Shown: positions 1-5,455, counted from the stretch's first letter. The stretch is 7,726 nucleotides of DNA from JBNJEM01 sp051745935 (GCA_051745935.1 JBNJEM010000376.1:1-7726), one strand, 5' to 3'. Made by a program: numbers and translations. Notes: generated by a model from the letters alone, not told the origin.

Positions 1-891
1 TGTCCCTGTATCTCGGATGGAAAGGTCCGGGACGTGGAGCGGATGGAAGATGGCGAGATCGACGTCTGTTTGTTTAACGGAAGCGTGCGCAACAGCGAGC
101 AGGAATACATGGCGCAGCTGCTGCGCAAGAAGTCGAAAGTCCTCGTCGCCTTCGGCTCCTGCGCGGCGGAGGGATGCATTCCCGGATTGGCGAACCTGCA
201 TTCCCGGAAGGCAATCTTCGATTCGAGCTACCAGGAAACCAGTTCCACGGACAACCCGGACCAAATACGGCCCCAGGCGAAAACCGAAGTGGACGAAGGG
301 ACCCTGCACCTCCCCGTCTTCTACAACACGGTGAGAACCCTGGGGCAAACGGTCGGAGTCGATTACATACTCCCCGGCTGCCCGCCGGAAGCGGATCGGA
401 TCTGGGAAGCCATCGAGGCGATTGTCTCCGGAGCGTTGCCGCCACCAGGATCCGTGATCGGGGAGCACACCACGGTGTGCGATACCTGTAATCGCACCCG
501 CGCCGAAAAGAAAGTGAAGGAATTCAAGCGGACCTGGGAGGTCATCCCAGACCCCGACGTCTGCTTGCTCGAGCAAGGAATCATCTGCTGCGGGCTCGCC
601 ACTCGCGCCGGATGCGGCGCGCTGTGCCCCCAAGTCAACTCGCCCTGCATCGGTTGCTATGGCCCCAACTGTGACGTGGAAGACTATGGAGCGCGTTTGA
701 TGAGCGCCCTGGCGTCGGTCATCGATTCAAACGATCCAGAAGAAATTAGACAGATTATTCAGAAGGGTATTCCCGATCCGGTTGGTACCTTCTACCGGTT
801 CAGCCTGGCGGGAAGTCTCATGCGACGCGGCAAACGTCCGGACGCCGGAGGCGGCGACGGTCGCGCGGCCAAACCGGCTCATGCGTCATAA
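1..891 (+). CDS. mvhG: [NiFe]-hydrogenase small subunit, MvhG-like (group 3c), 5' end cut off
   Basis: This is the electron-transfer subunit of a cytoplasmic [NiFe] hydrogenase; it carries electrons between the active site in the large subunit and a partner through Fe-S clusters. The frame is open from base 1, and 296 codons are visible up to TAA at 889-891. The GTG at 34 is therefore probably internal. By family comparison about 40 residues are missing, including the N-terminal CxxC of the proximal cluster. Visible motifs are DVCLFNG, then GSC (Cys codon 160-162), IPGLANL, LPGCPPE (Cys 379-381), CDTC (478-489), VCLLEQG, ATRAGCGALC and PCIGCYGP, matching the cysteine pattern of three Fe-S clusters. 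The order and spacing resemble methanogen MvhG more than HoxY or HyhS. About 20 residues rich in Arg, Gly and Ala trail the conserved end. The large-subunit start lies 14 bases downstream. Group assignment is from remembered family motifs, not a search. Confidence 0.9.
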   Translation, partial: CPCISDGKVRDVERMEDGEIDVCLFNGSVRNSEQEYMAQLLRKKSKVLVAFGSCAAEGCIPGLANLHSRKAIFDSSYQETSSTDNPDQIRPQAKTEVDEGTLHLPVFYNTVRTLGQTVGVDYILPGCPPEADRIWEAIEAIVSGALPPPGSVIGEHTTVCDTCNRTRAEKKVKEFKRTWEVIPDPDVCLLEQGIICCGLATRAGCGALCPQVNSPCIGCYGPNCDVEDYGARLMSALASVIDSNDPEEIRQIIQKGIPDPVGTFYRFSLAGSLMRRGKRPDAGGGDGRAAKPAHAS

Positions 892-899
892 GGAAGGGA
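891..899 (+). promoter_or_regulatory. Shine-Dalgarno of the large-subunit gene
   Basis: AGGAAGGGA begins on the last base of the small-subunit stop codon and lies 6 bases before the ATG at 906. The site is strong and placed so that ribosomes finishing the small subunit can reload, which suits equal production of the two subunits. Confidence 0.85.
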
Positions 900-905
900 C
901 GAACC

Positions 906-2372
906 ATGAAGCGTATTTCCATCGATCCCGTCACCCGTTTGGAAGGGCATGGCAAAATCGATATCTTCCTGGACGACCAGGGAAATGTCGCCAACTGCTA
1001 TTTGCAGATCCCCGAGCTGCGCGGCTTTGAAAAGTTCTGCGAGGGGCGGCCCGTGGAAGAACTGCCAAACCTCACGCAACGCATCTGCGGCGTCTGCCCC
1101 GAAGCCCACCACATGGCGGCCTCCAAGGCACTCGATCAAGTCTTCCACGTGGATCCGCCAGCGGTCGGCAAAAAGCTGCGAGAATTGTTCTACAGCATCT
1201 TCTTCTGCACCGATCATACCACCCACTTCTACGCCCTCGCGGGACCCGACTTCGTCCTCGGCCCCGACGCCCCCCCCGCCGAACGGAACATCCTCGGCGT
1301 GATCAACAAGGTCGGCATGGACATCGGGGGCAAAGTGCTCAAAATGCGCCGCGATGGCCATCATCTCATCAAGCTCATGGGCGGAAGACCGGTCCATCCC
1401 AACTGGGGACTTCCCGGCGGCGTGAGCTGTGGCTTGACCGAGGAAAAACGGGCTGAAATCGAGATGCTGGGACGCGACGCCGTCGAGTTTGCTAAATTCT
1501 CCCTCAAACTGTTCGACGACCTCGTGCTCGGCAACAGCGATTACGTCGACCTGATCAAAAGTGATATGTTCACCCATGAAACCCATAACATGGGTACGGT
1601 TGACGAGAACAATTGCGTCAATTTCTACGATGGCAAGGTCCGAATCGTGGGGCCGGATGGCCAAGAAAAGTTCAAGTACGATCCCAAAAACTACCGTGAG
1701 TACGTGGCCGAACGGGTGGAAAAGTGGTCGTACTTGAAGTTCCCCTACTTGAAGCAAATCGGCTGGAAAGGGTTCGTCGATGGCGTCGATTCGGGCGTCT
1801 ACCGCGCTACCCCCCTCTCCCGACTCAACGCCGCCGACGGCATGGCCACGCCGCTTGCCCAGCAAGAATACGAGCGGTTTTACGACACGCTCGGGGGGAA
1901 ACCCGTGCAGCCCACGTTGGCCACCCACTGGGCCAGGCTCATCGAGTTGCTCTATGCCACCGAAAACTGGGTGAAATTGGCCACGGATCCAGAGATCACC
2001 GGTAGCGAATACCGGGTCCTGCCCACCGAGACGCCCACCGAGGGGGTGGGGTGCGTCGAAGCGCCTCGCGGCACGCTGACACACCATTATGCCACCGATG
2101 AGCGAGGGATGGTGACCCGCGTTAACTTGATCGTGGGAACCACGAACAATAACGCCCCCATCTGCATGTCGGTCAAGAAGGCCGCTCAGGGCCTCATCAA
2201 AAACGGCCAGGTCACCGAGGGATTGCTCAACCGGGTCGAGATGGCGTTCCGGGCCTACGATCCCTGCTTCGGCTGCGCCACCCACAGCTTGCCCGGAAAG
2301 ATGCCGCTGGAGGTCCGGCTGCGAGATCCACAGGGAAATCGCATCCGCACCCTTAGCCAATATCTCGACTAA
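906..2372 (+). CDS. mvhA: [NiFe]-hydrogenase large subunit, MvhA-like (group 3c)
   Basis: This is the catalytic subunit, which splits or makes H2 at a Ni-Fe(CN)2CO centre. It is 488 residues long, usual for the family. Conserved elements are RLEGHG (residues 11-16), the N-terminal nickel motif RICGVC (59-64; Cys61 and Cys64) followed by PEAHH, HFYALAGPDFVLGPD (about 104-118), and the C-terminal motif DPCFGCATH (452-460; Cys454 and Cys457). All four nickel-ligand cysteines are present. After His460 there are 28 residues, the tail that a maturation protease is expected to remove; such a protease is encoded next. HFYALAGPDF resembles MvhA and FrhA rather than HoxH or HyhL. In a bacterium this points to group 3c, whose partners are usually MvhD and HdrA-type proteins, not visible here. 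Start and RBS are clear. The 3a/3c distinction rests on the small subunit and bacterial context, so it is less certain than the enzyme class. Confidence 0.95.
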   Translation: MKRISIDPVTRLEGHGKIDIFLDDQGNVANCYLQIPELRGFEKFCEGRPVEELPNLTQRICGVCPEAHHMAASKALDQVFHVDPPAVGKKLRELFYSIFFCTDHTTHFYALAGPDFVLGPDAPPAERNILGVINKVGMDIGGKVLKMRRDGHHLIKLMGGRPVHPNWGLPGGVSCGLTEEKRAEIEMLGRDAVEFAKFSLKLFDDLVLGNSDYVDLIKSDMFTHETHNMGTVDENNCVNFYDGKVRIVGPDGQEKFKYDPKNYREYVAERVEKWSYLKFPYLKQIGWKGFVDGVDSGVYRATPLSRLNAADGMATPLAQQEYERFYDTLGGKPVQPTLATHWARLIELLYATENWVKLATDPEITGSEYRVLPTETPTEGVGCVEAPRGTLTHHYATDERGMVTRVNLIVGTTNNNAPICMSVKKAAQGLIKNGQVTEGLLNRVEMAFRAYDPCFGCATHSLPGKMPLEVRLRDPQGNRIRTLSQYLD

Positions 2373-2412
2373 GACGCCCTGACGAAATCACCCAGGTTTC
2401 CCGTCATACGGC

Positions 2413-2456
2413 GATGTCCGGGAGCGGTAACCACGTGTCGTGACGGGCTGTAAAAA
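2413..2456 (+). repeat. Direct repeat, copy 1 (44 bp)
   Basis: The unit runs from GATGTCCGGGAGCGG to GGGCTGTAAAAA. It matches copy 2 (2494-2537) at 40 of 44 positions by eye, with differences at unit positions 10, 16, 21 and 34. Both copies are preceded at different distances by TCACCCAGG. The function is unknown; a dispersed intergenic repeat family is the simplest explanation. Confidence 0.85.
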
Positions 2457-2493
2457 GCGATGACAAAACCACTCGGGGGCCCTCTCACCCAGG

Positions 2494-2537
2494 GATGTCC
2501 GGAAGCGGCAACCGCGTGTCGTGACGCGCTGTAAAAA
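2494..2537 (+). repeat. Direct repeat, copy 2 (44 bp)
   Basis: Second copy, offset 81 bp from the first. Here TCACCCAGG directly abuts the unit, whereas copy 1 has about 16 extra bases in between. The copy can form small hairpins (GCGG CAA CCGC at 2505-2515, or CGCGT/ACGCG at 2513-2528) that copy 1 forms less well. The A-run after the unit is longer (seven A versus five). Confidence 0.85.
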
Positions 2538-2555
2538 AAGTCCATGAAAAAGGGC

Positions 2556-2584
2556 GTGACGGAACGTGAACATCATGAGATAAT
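2556..2584 (+). promoter_or_regulatory. Candidate sigma70-type promoter for the protease gene
   Basis: GTGACG (2556-2561, 4 of 6 to TTGACA) and GATAAT (2579-2584, 5 of 6 to TATAAT) are separated by 17 bases. Transcription would begin near 2591, leaving a leader of about 70 bases before the ATG at 2665. This is a consensus match by eye and chance matches are common. It is more convincing than usual because spacing is ideal and the gap after the large subunit is long. Confidence 0.45.
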
Positions 2585-2602
2585 GTGGACGAGCCGCATT
2601 CG

Positions 2603-2634
2603 GCCACTCGCCGCGGCGTGATGTCGCGAGTGGC
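2603..2634 (+). promoter_or_regulatory. Leader hairpin upstream of the protease RBS
   Basis: GCCACTCGC (2603-2611) and GCGAGTGGC (2626-2634) form a perfect 9-bp stem with a 14-base loop. It lies between the candidate promoter and the Shine-Dalgarno sequence at 2652-2658. No T-run follows, so it is not an intrinsic terminator. An RNA-stabilising or translation-modulating role is possible but is inference. Confidence 0.5.
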
Positions 2635-2664
2635 GCTGGTTGTGGCCCACCGGAAGGATCAGAC

Positions 2665-3243
2665 ATGACGGCCGACACGATCGATTCAAACAGGGCCCGC
2701 CCCTCGCCGCGACAGTCACGGCCCACCCCCGGACAAGCCGCGAACCGTGACGGCATCGGTTCCGAAACGGTTCTCGTTATCGGGTTGGGAAATCCGTTGA
2801 TCGCGGATGACAGCGTTGGATTGCGAGTCGTGCACTCGCTCAAGACGGATCTGGCGGCATACGATAACGTGGACGTGGCGGAAGACTATTGGGGCGGGCT
2901 CCGTTTAATGGAACGAATGATCGGATACGATGCGGCCATCGTCGTGGATGCCATTTGCACGGGGGCCGCGCCAGGTACCATTCACCACTTGACCGTGGAT
3001 ATGGTGGCAACGCAAAAAAGTGCCTCGGCCCATGACGTGGACTTGCCGACGGCGTTGGCGTTTGGGCGGCGGGCCGGCGCTCACTTGCCGGCGGACCACA
3101 ACATCCGGCTCGTGGGGGTGGAGGCTGAAGACGTGACCAATTTCAGCGATCGCTGTACCCCAGCTGTCGCGGCCGCCACCCGACCAGCCGCCGCCCAAGT
3201 CCTGCGGTTACTTGACACCATGCTAGGAGAACAGCCGAAATGA
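2665..3243 (+). CDS. Hydrogenase maturation endopeptidase (HycI/HybD/HoxW superfamily)
   Basis: This nickel-dependent peptidase removes the C-terminal tail of the large subunit after nickel insertion, the last step of maturation in the cytoplasm. It has 192 residues. The fold begins near residue 35 with VLVIGLGN, then PLIADDSVGLRVV; Asp49 sits where HybD has the nickel-binding Glu16. Asp96 (in AAIVVDAI) and His124 (in SAHDVDLP) match the other two metal-site residues, so the catalytic site looks intact. The start is supported by GGAAGGA at 2652-2658, six bases upstream. The roughly 33-residue N-terminal extension, rich in Arg, Pro and Ser, is unusual for this 150-170 residue family. No alternative in-frame ATG precedes the domain. 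The 3' end overlaps the next gene by ATGA, suggesting coupled translation. Family is secure; its substrate is inferred from the neighbouring large subunit and its 28-residue tail. Confidence 0.92.
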   Translation: MTADTIDSNRARPSPRQSRPTPGQAANRDGIGSETVLVIGLGNPLIADDSVGLRVVHSLKTDLAAYDNVDVAEDYWGGLRLMERMIGYDAAIVVDAICTGAAPGTIHHLTVDMVATQKSASAHDVDLPTALAFGRRAGAHLPADHNIRLVGVEAEDVTNFSDRCTPAVAAATRPAAAQVLRLLDTMLGEQPK

Positions 3244-3686
3244 TCTCTCCGGAAATTCTGCGGCGTTATCCCTATTTTTCCGCCGCGACTGATGATGGTC
3301 TGCGGGAGCTCGCCATGCTCTCCGAGGAGAAGTTCATCCCCGCGGACACGGTCATTTGTCGCGAGGGCGACAAGGCGGATAAACTTTACATCGTCGTCGA
3401 AGGCGAAATCGATGTTCAGTACACACTCGGTACCGGAGAACTCCGAACCGTTGATACCATTGTCCCGGGGGAACTGGTGATGTGGTCGGCGCTGGTCGAA
3501 CCGTATAAATCAACCGCTCTCGTGATAACCCGCCGGGACTCCAAAGTCATTGCCATGGATGCCGACAAACTTCGACAGTTCTGCCAGGCCCACTGTGACG
3601 TCGCCAGCGATGTGTTGATGCACTTGACCAAACTGTTGGCCAATCGACTGGAAGGGGCGCGCGTCCAATTGGCCACCGTCGACTGA
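3240..3686 (+). CDS. Stand-alone cyclic-nucleotide-binding-fold (CRP-type sensor) protein
   Basis: The 148 residues are one cNMP-binding beta-roll plus C-terminal helix, without a helix-turn-helix, so it is unlikely to bind DNA by itself. Domain signs are the start helix LRRYPYFSAATDDGL, the strand pattern VICREGDKADKLYIVVEGEIDV (residues 38-59, interrupted here only for length: VICREGDKADK then LYIVVEGEIDV), and the cassette region PGELVMW (76-82). The cassette keeps Gly77-Glu78, but Lys90 appears where CRP has the phosphate-binding Arg (CRP Arg82-Ser83 versus Lys90-Ser91). True cAMP or cGMP binding is therefore uncertain. It starts inside the protease stop codon (ATGA overlap), with AGGAGA at 3225-3230 as RBS, so the two are likely made together. 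Such proteins are found in some other group 3 hydrogenase clusters. A role as sensor, redox adaptor or assembly partner is inference. Fold confident, function unknown. Confidence 0.88.
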   Translation: MISPEILRRYPYFSAATDDGLRELAMLSEEKFIPADTVICREGDKADKLYIVVEGEIDVQYTLGTGELRTVDTIVPGELVMWSALVEPYKSTALVITRRDSKVIAMDADKLRQFCQAHCDVASDVLMHLTKLLANRLEGARVQLATVD

Positions 3687-4184
3687 CGCGGCTCCTGACC
3701 CGGCTCCACGAAGCCATGACGGAACCATCGAGCTTTCCGTCCATTCAAGGAGTCCAGGAAGCGGAAGCCGGCTCCTGTTATACCGGTCGCGGATGACTTT
3801 TTCCGCCGCGAGTCCGACCAACGGGAGGACGGATTGCGTCGGACAGCTTTCCACTCGGACAAGTCCAACCGCCTGAAATATACGGGCTGTAAAGATGCCG
3901 TCAACTCGCTCGGCTTGCCCGCGGGATCGGTGCGTTGCATGCGAAATCCCCGGAGGCTACCTCGCGTTAGCGACAAACATGACGCGCCCCACGACAAGCC
4001 CGGGGCATCTCATGGAGGGCGAGCGAGCGCTAACAACACGGGCGGGACCCGCGCCAAGCCAGTCTTCCGGACGTGACAAAGCACCACCGACGCGTTGTCC
4101 GTGACGGCCCAAACGCCGGGTGGCAACGCTTGCGTCTCGGACCTTGACGCCCCAACGGGCGCGGCCATCGCTTGGGCGAAAGGG

Positions 4185-4202
4185 CACGTTGTGAATCACG
4201 TG
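4185..4202 (+). promoter_or_regulatory. Inverted repeat just upstream of hypA
   Basis: CACGT (4185-4189) and ACGTG (4198-4202) are separated by eight bases containing GTGAATC. The dyad ends 6 bases before the hypA Shine-Dalgarno sequence. It could be an operator or a small RNA hairpin. With only five paired bases on each side it may be chance. Confidence 0.25.
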
Positions 4203-4208
4203 CGGATC

Positions 4209-4212
4209 GGAG
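4209..4212 (+). promoter_or_regulatory. Shine-Dalgarno deciding the TTG start of hypA
   Basis: GGAG lies 7 bases before TTG at 4220. This supports the TTG over the in-frame upstream TTG at 4172 and over the in-frame ATG at 4229, both of which would destroy the conserved N-terminus Met-His-Glu. Confidence 0.8.
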
Positions 4213-4219
4213 TTGCATC

Positions 4220-4567
4220 TTGCACGAGATGTCGATCGTTCAAACCCTGCTCGAACAGGTGGAGTCCGAAGTCGAAGGGGCCGGGCATGGCGGACGAGTA
4301 CTGAGCGTGCACCTTGTCATTGGCCGGCTTTCCGGCGTGCACGTGGATGCCATTCGTTTTGCCTTCGAATTGCTTTCCCCTGATTCGATCGCCCGCGATG
4401 CGGAACTTGTGGTTGACGAACCCCGGGCCGTGCTCTGCTGCCACGCCTGCGACTGCGAGCGGGAAATCGAACGGCTGTACGCCAGGTGTCCTGGCTGCGG
4501 CAGTCCGGAGGTAACGATTCGAGGTGGGAAAGAACTGCTGCTGCAATCGATCGAGTTGGAAGACTAA
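4220..4567 (+). CDS. hypA: Hydrogenase nickel-incorporation protein HypA
   Basis: HypA is a small metallochaperone that takes nickel from HypB and inserts it into the hydrogenase large-subunit precursor. From a TTG start it has 115 residues, the usual family size, and begins MHEMSIVQ. His2 of the MHE start is the essential nickel ligand in this family, which is the main reason for choosing this start. The structural zinc site is seen as CHAC (after AVLC) and CPGC, the expected CxxC pair of the C-terminal half. The end, KELLLQSIELED, is typical. It is preceded by a 533-base gap and followed by 140 bases before hypB. The TTG codon and isolated position suggest modest expression. The assignment is secure. 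Confidence 0.96.
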   Translation: MHEMSIVQTLLEQVESEVEGAGHGGRVLSVHLVIGRLSGVHVDAIRFAFELLSPDSIARDAELVVDEPRAVLCCHACDCEREIERLYARCPGCGSPEVTIRGGKELLLQSIELED

Positions 4568-4631
4568 GCGGTGGTGGCGTGTCGAGGTGAAGGACCAGGC
4601 GGCGTTGTTTCGAAACGGCTCTTCGGTCGTG

Positions 4632-4650
4632 GTGGAACTTGGCGTTCCGC
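4632..4650 (+). promoter_or_regulatory. Hairpin in the hypA-hypB spacer
   Basis: GGAAC (4634-4638) and GTTCC (4644-4648) pair perfectly around a 5-base loop. A T-G wobble and a G-C pair extend the stem to seven. It sits 13 bases before the terminator-like hairpin. It could be a separate RNA structure or part of a leader; function unknown. Confidence 0.3.
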
Positions 4651-4662
4651 TGGAAATCGCGC

Positions 4663-4690
4663 GCCCTGGCCGGTGGCGTCAGGGCTTTTT
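4663..4690 (+). terminator. Intrinsic-terminator-like hairpin between hypA and hypB
   Basis: GCCCTG (4663-4668) pairs with CAGGGC (4680-4685), followed directly by TTTTT (4686-4690). The 11-base loop can add GCC/GGC pairs. The T-run ends only 17 bases before the hypB ATG, leaving no room for a promoter in between. hypB must therefore be read through this element, or it is part of the hypB leader. Confidence 0.55.
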
Positions 4691-4707
4691 CGTAATGGAG
4701 CTTGATC

Positions 4708-5364
4708 ATGAAAATCGTTGCGGCGAAGAAGATACTGAAGGCGAATGACCAGTTGGCTGAAGAGCGTCGTAATGCGTTACGCGAACGGGGAGTGCTCTGC
4801 ATCAATCTCGTGGGTTCGCCCGGCTGCGGCAAGACGACACTCATGGAAAGCCTATTCATGTCGCTCGGTTCGGGCATTTCCCATGCCGTGATCGAAGGGG
4901 ATATTGCCGGTCAGGTGGACGCGGAACGGATAGAGAAGTTCAAGGTTCCGGTTGTGCAGATCAACACGGAGGGGATGTGTCACCTGGATGCAAACATGAT
5001 TGCAGCCGCTAGCGAGGGCCTGACAATTGACACCGTTAACATGCTTTGGATCGAAAACGTCGGTAACCTTGTTTGCACGGCTGGGTATGATCTGGGCGAG
5101 CATGTGAGATTGGTCGCGTTGAGCACGCCGGAAGGCGACGACAAGATCATAAAATATCCGCCCATCTTCCAACGCAGTGACGCGCTGGTCGTGACCAAGA
5201 CGGACTTGCTGGAACATTTGGACTTCGACGTGGACAAAACGCGGGCGGACATGCGGCGGCTCGCTCCTGAGTCCCGGATGTTTGAAGTTTCGGCAACCAC
5301 CGGCCAAGGCGTGCCCACGCTGGCTGAGTGGTTGCTCGAGAAAATGAACGCCTTGAAAACATAG
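4708..5364 (+). CDS. hypB: Hydrogenase nickel-insertion GTPase HypB
   Basis: HypB is a GTPase that passes nickel to HypA for insertion into the large subunit. It has 218 residues from ATG 4708, with GGAG at 4697-4700 seven bases upstream; an upstream in-frame TTG at 4702 is less likely. Motifs: Walker A GSPGCGKTT (36-44), EGDIAGQVDAERI (63-75), metal-site residues Cys91-His92 in MCHLDANM, ENVGNLVC (116-123) giving the third metal cysteine Cys123, and YDLGEHVRLVALSTPEGDDK. The guanine-specificity motif usually written NKxD reads Thr163-Lys-Thr-Asp166, with Thr for Asn. There is no N-terminal CxxC nickel site and no His-rich stretch, so this is the short form without nickel storage. It lies between two terminator-like hairpins. 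The identity is secure; the effect of the Thr substitution on nucleotide choice is unknown. Confidence 0.97.
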   Translation: MKIVAAKKILKANDQLAEERRNALRERGVLCINLVGSPGCGKTTLMESLFMSLGSGISHAVIEGDIAGQVDAERIEKFKVPVVQINTEGMCHLDANMIAAASEGLTIDTVNMLWIENVGNLVCTAGYDLGEHVRLVALSTPEGDDKIIKYPPIFQRSDALVVTKTDLLEHLDFDVDKTRADMRRLAPESRMFEVSATTGQGVPTLAEWLLEKMNALKT

Positions 5365-5365
5365 G

Positions 5366-5392
5366 AAGCCCGAGGCATCTCGCGGGCTTTTT
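5366..5392 (+). terminator. Intrinsic-terminator-like hairpin between hypB and hypF
   Basis: AAGCCCG (5366-5372) pairs with CGGGCTT (5383-5389) around a 10-base loop, with a T-run at 5388-5392. It begins two bases after the hypB stop codon. It has the shape of a terminator, yet hypF follows with a 98-base spacer and no promoter is obvious there. Partial read-through or a missed promoter would explain this. Confidence 0.6.
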
Positions 5393-5450
5393 CAGCACTC
5401 TCCCGAGGGCTGACTTGAGCCCTGGGCTTGAACCTCCAAACTGGCAACTC

Positions 5451-5455
5451 GAGGA
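5451..5455 (+). promoter_or_regulatory. Shine-Dalgarno deciding the GTG start of hypF
   Basis: GAGGA lies 7 bases before GTG at 5463. The overlapping ATG at 5455 is in another frame and stops after three codons. An in-frame TTG at 5415 would add 16 residues before the conserved acylphosphatase start and lacks a comparable site. Confidence 0.8.

Larger units (their letters stand above)
2373..2664 (+). other. Intergenic region between large subunit and protease
   Basis: The 292 bases hold no supportable gene. They contain a 44-bp direct repeat in two copies, a candidate sigma70-type promoter and a 9-bp GC-rich hairpin, each listed separately. A 7-bp inverted repeat (CCCGTCA at 2400-2406, TGACGGG at 2441-2447) spans most of the first repeat copy. 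It is not followed by T residues on either strand, so no intrinsic terminator is seen after the large subunit. Confidence 0.8.
3687..4219 (+). other. 533-bp intergenic region without a supportable gene
   Basis: Short open frames on both strands here lack RBS support and recognisable motifs and look random. Features seen: a 7-bp inverted repeat GTCCGAC/GTCGGAC (3812-3818, 3838-3844, 19-base loop); a 7-bp pair GTTAGCG/CGCTAAC (3965-3971, 4028-4034); CGCGG/CCGCG around a T5 run (3788-3792, 3806-3810); and ACGGGCTGTAAA at 3882-3893, identical to part of the 44-bp repeat copy 1. There is no clear terminator after the upstream gene and no convincing hypA promoter. The mix of short inverted and repeated pieces suggests decayed dispersed repeats. 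Confidence 0.7.
4568..4707 (+). other. hypA-hypB spacer with two hairpins
   Basis: The 140-base spacer has no gene. It holds a hairpin at 4632-4650 and, just before hypB, a terminator-like hairpin at 4663-4690. The hypB Shine-Dalgarno GGAG is at 4697-4700. An open frame crossing this spacer from the end of hypA into hypB in another phase is judged a shadow. Confidence 0.75.

Noticed and set aside
879..2360. 493-codon open frame on the minus strand opposite the large subunit
   Set aside because: It mirrors the codon structure of the GC-rich large-subunit gene, has no recognisable motif, and the opposite strand encodes a complete hydrogenase subunit.
2400..2447. Inverted repeat CCCGTCA/TGACGGG as terminator of the large-subunit gene
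   Set aside because: The loop is 34 bases and no T-run follows on either strand.
2413..2537. CRISPR array
   Set aside because: Only two imperfect 44-bp copies with one 37-base interval and no third unit or cas genes.
2388..2843. Minus-strand open frame containing two similar peptides (FLQRVTTRGCRFRTS and FLQPVTTRGYRSRTS)
   Set aside because: The peptide repetition is a by-product of the 44-bp DNA repeat, whose 81-bp offset is a multiple of three. The frame runs over the protease start and has no family signal.
3755..3777. Hairpin CAGGA(A)GC/GCTCCTG as terminator of the sensor gene
   Set aside because: It has a bulge, a short stem and no T-run.
3416..3997. Minus-strand 193-codon frame over the sensor gene and the following gap
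   Set aside because: Its 3' part lies opposite the sensor gene and the rest has no motif; composition is random-like.
4180..4210. FNR or CRP binding site upstream of hypA
   Set aside because: GTGAATCAC has half-sites too close together for TGTGA-N6-TCACA, and no TTGAT-N4-ATCAA was found.
4524..4748. 74-codon plus-strand frame bridging hypA and hypB
   Set aside because: It overlaps both genes out of frame, has no RBS or motif, and crosses the terminator-like hairpin.
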